The translations under genes and the position numbers were made by a program. Of a DNA stretch of 34,461 nucleotides, positions 7,741-15,701 are shown piece after piece. Below the pieces are notes generated by a model, which was not told the DNA's origin, made no database searches, and saw nothing but the letters and a program-made list of their open reading frames with translations. Every line of letters starts with the position of its first letter. Within the stretch, counting starts at the first letter, position 1. Origin of the DNA: Alphaproteobacteria bacterium (GTDB lineage: Bacteria > Pseudomonadota > Alphaproteobacteria > Rhodospirillales > Rhodospirillaceae); NCBI GenBank assembly GCA_016869315.1, contig VGEM01000002.1, forward strand, positions 1-34,461, in the 5' to 3' direction.

Positions 7741-8577
7741 ATGTTTCGTTCGATCAGCCGTCGGTCCGGACTTGGTCTGTCGCTGGGCGCGCTCGTGATG
7801 CCCGGCTCGGCACGCGCGGCCGCGCCTTTCGAAACCCCGGCCGAAATTCTTCGTGCCTTCATTCGGCTGCGCGGCGCCCTCGACGAACGAGTCGTATACT
7901 GGTGGCTCGATGACGTGCGCTCTGCCATCGTCGGTACGAAAGTCTATCCGCTGTTCCGTGCGCGGGTCGGGACTTTTCTCAAGGTGCGTCAACTCGAACC
8001 CGACGCCTATGCCGTGACGTTCCTCGAAACCAGTTATTATGTCGACCTCAAGACCGACCAGCTTCTGACCGGCCTCAAGAATCCCGTCACTGGCGCCGAG
8101 ATGGAGATCAGTTCCGTGGTCTTGGGCCCAAGCACGTCGATCATGCGCGCCAGCGGCGAAGAGGCGCCCCGCCGGGCCCGCGGCGGTACGGTCACGTCGC
8201 GATCGACGCATGGGCCGGTGACGGTCGTCGGCGATGACGTGCTCATCACCGAAGACCGCTTCTCTCGCATCGACTTTCCCGATCCCGCGACGCCGCCCTA
8301 CAACACCAGCGAGCTCAACGTGTATCGCGGGCTGCTGACGGAACTGGAAGACCCGACCGCGCCCTATGTCAGGGCCTGGGTTTCCTATCAGAGCGTTTCG
8401 GCCTTCCAGCCGCGCCACAAAATGGACGGTGTCGACGGCCACATATCGGCGCGGGCGGTTGGCGCCAAAGTCCCGTCGCTCGAAGCCATGCCCGCCGCTT
8501 GGCGGGTCATCGCCGACCGCCAGAACCCTGATATCCTGGTGGATATTGCACGCGCGCTAGCAAAGGCCGGCGATTGA
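7741..8577 (+). CDS. DUF1838 family protein, Tat-like signal (copy 2)
   Basis: Starting at the ATG at 7741 gives 278 residues with an N-terminal ISRRSGLGLSLGALVMPGSA leader, which is twin-arginine type. In-frame ATG codons further upstream (7630, 7693) would bury the leader inside the chain, and the first would overlap the divergent hydrolase gene. The body follows the first DUF1838 copy: EILRAFIRLRGALDER, YWW, a GTKVYPLF segment, NPVTG and a C-terminal WRVIADRQNPD. Overall similarity is moderate, so the duplication is old. Function unknown. Confidence 0.75.
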   Translation: MFRSISRRSGLGLSLGALVMPGSARAAAPFETPAEILRAFIRLRGALDERVVYWWLDDVRSAIVGTKVYPLFRARVGTFLKVRQLEPDAYAVTFLETSYYVDLKTDQLLTGLKNPVTGAEMEISSVVLGPSTSIMRASGEEAPRRARGGTVTSRSTHGPVTVVGDDVLITEDRFSRIDFPDPATPPYNTSELNVYRGLLTELEDPTAPYVRAWVSYQSVSAFQPRHKMDGVDGHISARAVGAKVPSLEAMPAAWRVIADRQNPDILVDIARALAKAGD

Positions 8578-8730
8578 TCCGGAGATCGGTTTTTCCGCAT
8601 TGTTCTATTCGTCATACCCATTCAAGCCGGTCCTTCTGGTCATCGACACCTGAAGGGTTATCGCCGCCAACCCGGCGCTCGCGTCGTGGCGGGGCTAGGT
8701 CCGCGAGGCCCTCGCGCCGTCCGACACGAC

Positions 8731-10062
8731 TCAATCGGCGCGGGGGACCGACCTCAAACGATCGACGTCGAGCGCATAAAACCGCATGACAATTGCCGCA
8801 GCGGCGGCAAATACAGCGGGCGTGCACGAGAAGATGACGACGATTCCCCGTATCACGTCGGGCGATTGCGGCACAAAGCCCTCGGCGCTTTCGCGATAAC
8901 CGATTGCCTGCAGCGCAACCCCCGCCAGGAGCGCCCCGAACGCGAACGCCGTTTTATCCATCGCGCTCCAAATTCCCGAGAACATGCCCTCGCGATTGAG
9001 GCCCGTCGTCGCCGAATCGTGAGCGATGGTGTCGAGCAGCATGGAAAACGCGATCAGGCTAAAGCCGCAATTGAAGATACCGAGCATCGCGCACAGAAAG
9101 TAGACATAGAGATCGCCTTCCGGATCGGAACCCAGAAAGGAGAGGTATGAGCCGATGAACACGACGATCGAAAATATGAAGGTCGGTTTCTTGCCGAAGC
9201 GGCGCGCGCCGATAGTCCAAAGCGCCGGCGTGACGATCACCATGATCGCCATGATCAACGTCATCCGGCTGACAAAGGTGAAGTCCTTGCCGAGGTGATA
9301 GACGGTGAACAAGACGATCGTGGCGTAAGCTGCGGCCGAACCTACCAGCTGCAGAAAATTGCCGGCGACCAACAGCAGAAAAGGCCTGTTCTTCAACGCA
9401 AGTCGGAATTGCTCGATCAGCGCAACCTCGGGCTGCTCGGTTTCGCTCAGGCGCGCCCGACCAGTGCCAGCGAACGTCACGAACATCGTGACGCCGGTCA
9501 GCACGCCAAGGACGATGCCCATGAAGCTGAATCCCGATTCGCCTCCGCCGCCCCTGGCAACCAGCAGCATCGGCATAGCATTGCCAAGGATAAGGCCGCC
9601 GCCGAGCCCGACCTGGCGCCAGCTCATCACCACGGTTCGCTCATGAGGCGTCGCCGCCAATTCCGAGCCCATGGTGAGGTAGGGCACCGAGTAGATGCTA
9701 AACGCTGTTGAGGCGACCGTGTACATCGCGCCGACGTAGATGCCGCGCATCGTTCCGCTGTCGAATGCCGGGACGTTAAAAAGAAGGATGAAAGTCACGC
9801 CGCACAGGATCGAGCCCGCGAGCAGGAACGGACGGCGTCGACCCAATGAAGATCGGGTGCGGTCCGACCATAGGCCGACCATCGGGTCGCAGAAGACCAC
9901 CCACAGTTTGGGCACGAAGATCGAGGCGCCCGCCACCGCCGGTGGCACACCGAGCGCCGTGGTCATGAAAGTGAGCAGCAGCATCGCCGGCACGTCGCGG
10001 AACATCTGTCCGCCGATCCATCCGGTTCCGTAGGCGGCGAGGATCGACTTGGAATTTGGCAA
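8731..10062 (-). CDS. MFS transporter of the GPH (MelB-like sugar:cation symporter) type
   Basis: The 443-residue membrane protein has about 12 hydrophobic segments. The loop after the second segment reads DPMVGLWSDRTRSSLGRRRP, the signature of glycoside-pentoside-hexuronide:cation symporters. A second hallmark is GIWSAMDKTAFAFGALLAG in the tenth segment region. Members import sugars, glycosides or other organic solutes with H+ or Na+. The gene ends 153 bases from the convergent second DUF1838 gene, and nothing notable is seen in that gap. No sugar-degrading enzyme is adjacent, so the substrate is open. Confidence 0.8.
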   Translation of the reverse strand: MPNSKSILAAYGTGWIGGQMFRDVPAMLLLTFMTTALGVPPAVAGASIFVPKLWVVFCDPMVGLWSDRTRSSLGRRRPFLLAGSILCGVTFILLFNVPAFDSGTMRGIYVGAMYTVASTAFSIYSVPYLTMGSELAATPHERTVVMSWRQVGLGGGLILGNAMPMLLVARGGGGESGFSFMGIVLGVLTGVTMFVTFAGTGRARLSETEQPEVALIEQFRLALKNRPFLLLVAGNFLQLVGSAAAYATIVLFTVYHLGKDFTFVSRMTLIMAIMVIVTPALWTIGARRFGKKPTFIFSIVVFIGSYLSFLGSDPEGDLYVYFLCAMLGIFNCGFSLIAFSMLLDTIAHDSATTGLNREGMFSGIWSAMDKTAFAFGALLAGVALQAIGYRESAEGFVPQSPDVIRGIVVIFSCTPAVFAAAAAIVMRFYALDVDRLRSVPRAD

Positions 10063-10123
10063 GAGACATTCCGGCGTTTGGCGGGGCTAGCCTTTATCCG
10101 ATCTCGTCGCATGCACTACAAGA

Positions 10124-10156
10124 GAAAATGCCCAGCTGGCCGAGCTGGGCATTTTC
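10124..10156 (-). terminator. perfect 14-bp hairpin, intrinsic terminator-like
   Basis: GAAAATGCCCAGCT (10124-10137) and AGCTGGGCATTTTC (10143-10156) are perfect complements around a 5-base loop. On the minus strand the hairpin is followed by TTTTCTCTT, so it suits termination of the small-protein gene ending at 10260. It lies 61 bases upstream of the transporter start. The A/T ends of both arms could also let it act in the other direction. Confidence 0.65.
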
Positions 10157-10259
10157 CGAGGGACTCACGCTTTGGCATCCGAGATTTTGCCCCGCAATGC
10201 GCCACCGCTTGGGGCAGCGCGCCGGACCGACGTCCCGGTGACGTCGAAACCGCTGGCGC

Positions 10260-10646
10260 TCAGCGCTTGGCCATCAGCGCCTTTGCTTCGGCCTCGTCGA
10301 TGGTGACAATCTGATCGATCATGCAGATTGAGCCGATCGGCTCGAGAACATGCAATGCGTCGGACGTACAAAGCTGATTGATCGCGGTCGAGAACCCGAA
10401 GCCACCCTGCAGCTTGAGCCCCGAGCACTTGTTGACGAGATCAATCCGCTTAAAGCCCTTTGGTTTCATTTTGACCAGGATCGTCTTGTTGTCGATCACC
10501 GGCGTTTCGTCGATGTACTGGAGGCGAATGCATTGCTGAGTGTCGCCGATGTCATTGCCTGCAGCCCGCACCGACGATGCGGCCAGCACGCTAAGCGCCA
10601 GCACAGTGAAGGTCGCCATTAGGGTCGTCGTCATATGTGTCGTCAT
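10260..10646 (-). CDS. small exported Cys-containing protein (copy 1), DUF6491-like
   Basis: The 128-residue product starts with a clear Sec signal (about 29 residues, ending SSVRAAG). The mature part has CIRLQYIDE, then VIDNKTILVKM, RIDLVNKCSGL, NQLC and GSICMIDQ, giving four spaced cysteines. This pattern resembles DUF6491 proteins. AAAGGA eight bases upstream supports the ATG at 10646. The neighbour at 10692-11075 is a paralogue with the same IDN-TI, C-GLK and G-IC signposts. The function is unknown; a disulfide-stabilised periplasmic protein is likely. Confidence 0.75.
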   Translation of the reverse strand: MTTHMTTTLMATFTVLALSVLAASSVRAAGNDIGDTQQCIRLQYIDETPVIDNKTILVKMKPKGFKRIDLVNKCSGLKLQGGFGFSTAINQLCTSDALHVLEPIGSICMIDQIVTIDEAEAKALMAKR

Positions 10647-10691
10647 ATCGGTGTTCCTTTCACATCCAGTCTCAAACGTACGTGTCTATCC

Positions 10692-11075
10692 TTAATGCTT
10701 CGTGGCGCCGGTCGTTGCCGGTCGGCCGAGAAGCGACTTCGCTTCGTCTGCAGCCAATTCATCGATGGCCGCGACCGAACAAATCGTGCCCACCTTCATG
10801 ACCGTGATTGACGCGCCCCGGCATAACCGATTCTCAGAGGTCTCGAAGCTGCAGGCATTGTGGAACTTAAGTCCCCCGCAGGCCGAGGCTAAGCTGATCC
10901 GACGATATTGACCGCGGCCTTTGAGGGTTGCGATGATCGTTTCGTTGTCGATGGCGGTCGTTTTCTTGAGGCGGGTCAACGCGATGCAAGCGTTCGCCGC
11001 AGTCATGGCGCCGACAGGCGTCGCCGCCAAGGCAAGGCCGATCGCCACTCTGGTCAAAGGTCCGCTGCTGATCAT
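10692..11075 (-). CDS. small exported Cys-containing protein (copy 2), DUF6491-like
   Basis: The ATG at 11075 gives 127 residues with a leader (residues about 1-27, MISSGPLTRVAIGLALAATP). A longer frame reaches a TTG at 11174 but adds a basic stretch that would hide the leader, so I reject it. The mature part parallels the neighbouring protein: CIALTRL, AIDNETIIATL, RISLASACGGLK, NRLC, GTICSV and a final EAK-LL helix. The two genes are 45 bases apart on the same strand and probably form one transcript ending at the hairpin at 10124-10156. Confidence 0.7.
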   Translation of the reverse strand: MISSGPLTRVAIGLALAATPVGAMTAANACIALTRLKKTTAIDNETIIATLKGRGQYRRISLASACGGLKFHNACSFETSENRLCRGASITVMKVGTICSVAAIDELAADEAKSLLGRPATTGATKH

Positions 11076-11214
11076 CGTCCTGCTCGCTCGATTCGCCTGT
11101 CGCGTCCTCAGTCGATACCGCTCCAGCCCTACCAATCTCGGGTCTAATTGGGGCAATATTTTGATTGTTTTCAATAGTCTTAGGCCATCAACGAAAACCT
11201 GCGCGAATCAGGCC

Positions 11215-12513
11215 TCAATTGCCGGTCGGCCGCGCTCTGAGCCAGATGCAGCCGGGCGGCGGGTCCGAATCGGCGCCAACCCCATTGATCATCAGGTTGA
11301 GGACCTTGCGGTCGTCTTCGTACTGCGTGTGGGCCGCTTCGGGCGAGGCAAAGGTGGTGACCGCGAGGCTGATGTCACGGGCGACCTTGACGGTCACGTT
11401 GCTGGTCTCGGCACACAGCCGGCTGTCGAGATTTGCGGCAGCGAAGTCGGGAGGAATCTCATAACTCAAGAGATCGTTTGGGTCGCTAAAAGCAACCACC
11501 TCGAATTTCTCGAATCAACGGTCGGCCGCATTCGATGCGCCAGCGTCGCAATATCGGCGCGCTTGATGCGCAACGACCGGGCCTGGGCGACCGATCTGCA
11601 GCAAGGGGAGCTGGTTCGACAGCATGTAAAAGTCGACCGACTTGTCGCGAAAGGCGGTCAATGTCGGGTTCGACGCCGATCCCTTGGTGTCGCCGGCCGC
11701 GCCCAATGCCTCAAGGGCGTCCATGGCAATGCGGTTGCCAAGACTGTGGCTCGCGATCGCGAACGTATCACGCGCCACGATCGCGGGCGTCGTCGCCAGC
11801 CACTCGCAGCGCGCTTCGGCCAGGTCGGGATAGCCGGACCACTCGACCGTGGTTGCCCAGCAGATTGTTTGAACCACGGATTCGCGAATCGCATCGGCCT
11901 TGGCGCCGCGATAGGCGAGCGGGTCGGCGGCGCGTTTATTCATGAAATCCTTGAGCGTGGCATTGAGGCTGGCGCGCGTGCGCGCAACGGCGCCGACGCC
12001 ATCGAAATCCATGCTCTTGCGTTCGGCCTGCGTGATCGACGACCAGGTGACCTCGAACGTGATCAGGTCGCGATCGGCGCCATTGGTGAATCGGGCGAGT
12101 CGCAGTGTTCCCAGCGCCTCTGGTGTTGACGAAAAACGGCCACCGCGGATCGGTCCTTGCAGGATGATGGTCTTCACCTGTGGGTCGACGCCGTCGAGAC
12201 CGAGCCGATAGGCGAGGCTGCGTTGAAAGCGCTCTGAATGACCTGGCTGATGCTCGCCGATGCCATGGACGATCACCAGCCGGACGGTCTTCGCGCCAGC
12301 GGTCAATGCGCCTTCGAATCCCGCCTCGAGACCCTGAAATCCCGGGCCGGTGATCTCGCACAACTCTTCGTGCTTCTGAGGTTCGTCGCGCGTTTCGTCG
12401 ATCAGCGCCTTGGTCACGCCGCGGCCAAAACTTTGACAGCCGGCGAGAGCGAGCGAGCAACAGAGCGCGATGAGCGATGCCCGAATCATGTGCATGGATT
12501 TGAAAAACATCAT
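11215..12513 (-). pseudogene. lipase-like alpha/beta hydrolase lipoprotein, interrupted by in-frame TGA at 11515-11517
   Basis: The first part (12513-11515, 332 residues) has a lipoprotein leader ending LALAGC (Cys26), an oxyanion loop VHGIGEH (residues 82-88) and a nucleophile elbow ASHSLGN with Ser257. A TGA then stops it. The same frame stays open for another 99 codons to 11215 and reads FEKFE, VVAFSDPNDLLSYEIP, then a plausible C-terminal domain. That SDPNDLLSY block is what related hydrolases carry after the Ser region, so both parts were one protein of about 431 residues. Without the tail the catalytic His is probably lost. A GTG at 11499 could restart the tail but has no convincing ribosome-binding site. 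It could be a recent pseudogene, a sequencing error or a read-through gene. Confidence 0.8.
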
Positions 12514-12548
12514 GCTGGTCTAGCGCAAAAACGACCGGCGGGCCAAGG

Positions 12549-12584
12549 GTTGATGGTGCAGTCGATGGTGCGGTCGATGGTGCG
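12549..12584. repeat. 12-bp tandem repeat, three units
   Basis: Three consecutive 12-base units, consensus GTCGATGGTGCG, lie between the divergent lipoprotein and TPR genes. Units 2 and 3 are identical; unit 1 differs at two positions. Repeats like this can vary in copy number. It lies 70 bases upstream of the TPR gene start. Confidence 0.75.
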
Positions 12585-12653
12585 GCGTTGACCGGCCATC
12601 TTGGCCCGTTAGTCTTGCTGTCGGAACTCGATGACGCAATCTGGGAGGTCGCG

Positions 12654-14402
12654 ATGTTTCGATGTATCACCGGTGCACTGCTGGCTCTGTCCGTAGGTCA
12701 TACGAGCCCCGCCGCGGCGGACGTGTCCGAGCTGTTCGATCCCGCCGCCATCGCGCGCAACATGTGCGGGGGTGCCGGCGCCCGGGAATCGACGTTGTCA
12801 ACATTGGTGCAGGTCGCGCAGTCGCACCCGGCGCCCGCGCCAAAGGCGAGGCCTCCTCTTTTCGACAATCTCGGTTCGCATTCGTTCAAGGTCACGACCG
12901 CCAACACCGAGGCCCGCGCTTATTTCGATCAAGGACTGCGCCTCGCCTACGGCTTCAATCACGCCGAGGCGATCCGCGCGTTCAAAGCGGCGCAATCGAT
13001 CGATCCAACCTGCGCCATGTGCTTCTGGGGCGAAGCCTGGGCCCTCGGCCCCAATATCAATCTCCTGATGCCGAAGGGCGACACGGGAGCCGCAATCAGG
13101 GCCGCGCGACGCGCGAAAGATCTGGCGGTCGCAGCAAGCCCGCGCGAGCGCGCGCTCGCTGACGCTATTGCGTCGAGATACGCCGAAGATCCCGAGGCCG
13201 ATCGCAAGGCGCTCGACAAGGCCTATGCGGCGGCGATGTTCGCCGCGCATCGCCAATTTCCAGATGACCCCGATGTCGCCGTGCTTGCGGTCGAGGCGGC
13301 CATGGTCGCGACGCCTTGGGTGTATTGGCGCGACGGCGGGCGAGAGCCGGTCGCCGAAATGGCCGAGGCTCACCCGCTGCTCGAATCTGTTCTCAAGGGC
13401 CATCCACGTCACGCCGGCGCGATCCACTACTACATCCATGTGATGGAGAATTCCTTGTGGCCCGAAAAGGCCGAGCCGTACGCCGATTCGTTGGCGGCGC
13501 TGATGCCCGGCGCGGGGCACATGGTGCACATGCCGTCGCATACGTACTTCCAGATCGGAAGGTACAAGGACTCGCTTGACGCGAACGTCGCGGCGGTCGC
13601 CGCCGACGAGGCTTACTTCCGGGTCGCCGAGCCAAGCGCGATCTATCGCGCCGGGTACTATCCTCACAATATCCACTTCGCGCTCGAATCGGCGGCGATG
13701 GCAGGTGATGCCGACGGCGCACTGGTCCATGCCGATAAGCTCGCGGCCGCCATCCCAAAGGCTGCATTTCGTGACGTGGTGCAGGCGCAGCCGATTGGAC
13801 TCGCGCCGATGTTTGCGCAGTTGCGATTTGCCGAACCGGCGACGGTGTTGGCGCTTCCCGATCCTGGCGACGACGTGCCGTTCATGAAGGCGGCCTGGCA
13901 CTATGCCCGTGGAGTTGCGCACGTGATGGCGGGCGACCCCGCAATCGCGGACACGGAGCTAGCGGCGCTGATCGCGCTTCGCTCCAATGCCGACCTCGCC
14001 GTCCTCGAGCAGAATGCAATTCCCGCCGCCAACGTGCTCGACATCGCCGTCGCCGTTCTGCACGGCCGGATCGCCGGCGCGCGTGGCGACTGGACCTCCG
14101 CCGTTCAGCATTTCGACGCCGCGGCGAAGAAACAGGACGACCTCGCCTACATGGAGCCGCCCTATTGGTATTACCCGACCCGACAGAGCCTTGGCCACGC
14201 GCTGCTCAAAGCCGGCCGGCCGAAGGAAGCCGTCGATGCCCTGCGGATCAGCCTGCTCGATGCACCAAATAACGGTTGGGCCTTGTCCGTCTTGGCGGAC
14301 GCCGCCGCCGCGGCCGGCGATTCGGCAGGCGCTAGCGAATATCGCAAGTTGTACGAGAAAGCGTGGGTCGGTCGTCGCCCGCCCGATCCCCGCCGCCTCT
14401 GA
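12654..14402 (+). CDS. exported tetratricopeptide repeat protein
   Basis: GGGAGG at 12643-12648 with a 5-base spacer fixes the ATG at 12654. The 582-residue product has a Sec signal (about 22 residues) followed by TPR-like helices. The first clear unit is EARAYFDQGLRLAYGFNHAE with AIRAFKAAQSIDP, and others are spread to the C-terminus (QSLGHALLKAGRPKEAVDAL, then a final helix pair with GWALSVLADAAAAAG). A CAMCFWGEAWALGPN segment near residue 120 and HMVHMPSHTY in the middle are conserved in a family of secreted TPR proteins whose role is unknown to me. The two close cysteines of CAMC could bind metal or form a disulfide. Confidence 0.8.
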   Translation: MFRCITGALLALSVGHTSPAAADVSELFDPAAIARNMCGGAGARESTLSTLVQVAQSHPAPAPKARPPLFDNLGSHSFKVTTANTEARAYFDQGLRLAYGFNHAEAIRAFKAAQSIDPTCAMCFWGEAWALGPNINLLMPKGDTGAAIRAARRAKDLAVAASPRERALADAIASRYAEDPEADRKALDKAYAAAMFAAHRQFPDDPDVAVLAVEAAMVATPWVYWRDGGREPVAEMAEAHPLLESVLKGHPRHAGAIHYYIHVMENSLWPEKAEPYADSLAALMPGAGHMVHMPSHTYFQIGRYKDSLDANVAAVAADEAYFRVAEPSAIYRAGYYPHNIHFALESAAMAGDADGALVHADKLAAAIPKAAFRDVVQAQPIGLAPMFAQLRFAEPATVLALPDPGDDVPFMKAAWHYARGVAHVMAGDPAIADTELAALIALRSNADLAVLEQNAIPAANVLDIAVAVLHGRIAGARGDWTSAVQHFDAAAKKQDDLAYMEPPYWYYPTRQSLGHALLKAGRPKEAVDALRISLLDAPNNGWALSVLADAAAAAGDSAGASEYRKLYEKAWVGRRPPDPRRL

Positions 14403-14484
14403 TCAGGTTGCATGCCGGGTCGCGATTCGCGGGTGAACGTGATAGCCATCGAGATGTGAGTCTCGACAGGGAAGGGGTAGCCTG

Positions 14485-15162
14485 ATGACGAGATCATTTC
14501 GCGGCAAGATCAGTTACGTCAGCGACGAAACCGGCGAATTCGGGCGCGAGTATTTCTCGGTCACGGTTTTTCCCGACGGCACACGCACGTTGCGATGTCA
14601 GTGCGAGATGGATCACGTCAAGTTGACGCGCGACGTCACTTACACGGTCACGGCCGACTTCAAGCCGATCGATTGCTTCGTGCGGGTCATCAATCAAGAC
14701 ACATTCGTCGGTTCCGGCTGGTTCCGCTTCACCGAGACCTACGCCGAAGCCGAAGTGAACACCGCGATTGAAGGGCGCACGCGCCAGCGTCACGACACAC
14801 CCGGCCGCGTCAATCTGTATGGTTCGCATCCCATTGCCATTGATATCTGGAAATGCGCGCATACCAAATTGGCTGACCCTGGCCAGGTGCAACGGGTCGA
14901 CAACTGCATGTCGAGTTCGCCGGTCGAGAACGGCGCCTCGGGGCCGCTCCTGTTCCCGAAATTCTACGACATGATCTATCACGGCCCTGAGAAAGTGACG
15001 GTGAAGTCGGGTACCTACGATTGCCAGCACTTCTCATGGCTGACCGGCACCGGCCGGACGCTTGAGCTCTACACCGTTCCCGGCGACTTTTTGCCCGTGC
15101 GCACGGTGGTCCCCGAGCGCAAGCGCCGCTATGAGTTGGTCGAATTCGAGTCGATCCGGTAA
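14485..15162 (+). CDS. unknown protein, 225 aa, beta-rich
   Basis: GAAGGGG about nine bases upstream supports the ATG. The product has no signal peptide or membrane segment. It alternates short hydrophobic strands, and the C-terminal part (VKSGTYDCQHFSWL, LELYTVPGDFLPVRTVV) resembles the strand pattern of DUF3108-like beta-barrel proteins, although I cannot confirm membership. Five cysteines are scattered. The following GNAT gene begins 22 bases after its stop. Function unknown. Confidence 0.65.
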   Translation: MTRSFRGKISYVSDETGEFGREYFSVTVFPDGTRTLRCQCEMDHVKLTRDVTYTVTADFKPIDCFVRVINQDTFVGSGWFRFTETYAEAEVNTAIEGRTRQRHDTPGRVNLYGSHPIAIDIWKCAHTKLADPGQVQRVDNCMSSSPVENGASGPLLFPKFYDMIYHGPEKVTVKSGTYDCQHFSWLTGTGRTLELYTVPGDFLPVRTVVPERKRRYELVEFESIR

Positions 15163-15184
15163 ACGGCGGCGTACCGGGGTTGCC

Positions 15185-15691
15185 GTGGCGAAATCCCGAC
15201 AGCTGGCGAAGCGTGCGCAGCCAACCATCCGACGGTTGGCGGTCGGGGATTTCGATGCTTATACCGAGTTGGTGCGCGAGGCCGATGCGTTTCATCATCG
15301 GGCGCTTCCCCGGCTGATCCGAGCGCCAGCCCAGTCGCGACCCCGAAACAGCGAATTCCAGGCGGTCGTGCGCGACCCCGATCAGCGATTATTCGGCGCC
15401 GTGAACGACGGACGCGTCATTGGATTTGTTCATGCCCAGATTTTTCAGAATCCGGGAGGGCGCGCGCATAAGCCGTTCCGGTTCGTCTCGATCGAACTCA
15501 TTGCCGTGACCGCCGCCCATCAGCGTCGCGGGGTCGGTCGGGCCCTGATCGATGCCGTCAAGGATTGGGCGCGGTCGCGGAAGGCGCGGATAGTCCACCT
15601 TGGCGTCTACGAGTTCAACCAAGCCGCCATCGCGTTCTACGAAAAGATCGGATTCAAAGTCGGTATTCGCTATATGGAACTGACGCCGTGA
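15185..15691 (+). CDS. GNAT family N-acetyltransferase
   Basis: Starting from the GTG at 15185 the product is 168 residues. The acetyl-CoA-binding motif A reads VTAAHQRRGVGRALIDAV (R/Q-x-x-G-x-G/A type), preceded by a strand SIELIAV and followed by VYEFNQAAIAFYEKIGFK, the classical motif B. The family moves an acetyl group from acetyl-CoA to an amine, but the acceptor is unknown. The start is uncertain: no strong ribosome-binding site is visible and the frame is open farther upstream, overlapping the previous gene. It is convergent with the hydrolase gene at 15702. Confidence 0.8.
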   Translation: MAKSRQLAKRAQPTIRRLAVGDFDAYTELVREADAFHHRALPRLIRAPAQSRPRNSEFQAVVRDPDQRLFGAVNDGRVIGFVHAQIFQNPGGRAHKPFRFVSIELIAVTAAHQRRGVGRALIDAVKDWARSRKARIVHLGVYEFNQAAIAFYEKIGFKVGIRYMELTP

Positions 15692-15701
15692 GGTTTTCGA
15701 C

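Noticed and set aside
11515-11517. Selenocysteine at the in-frame TGA
   Set aside because: No hairpin of SECIS type is apparent just after the TGA, and the hydrolase family has no redox cysteine there.
10921-12129. Plus-strand open frame of 402 codons
   Set aside because: It lies antisense to the second DUF6491-like gene and the interrupted lipase, which have leaders and family motifs; the plus frame has none and reads as a high-GC shadow.
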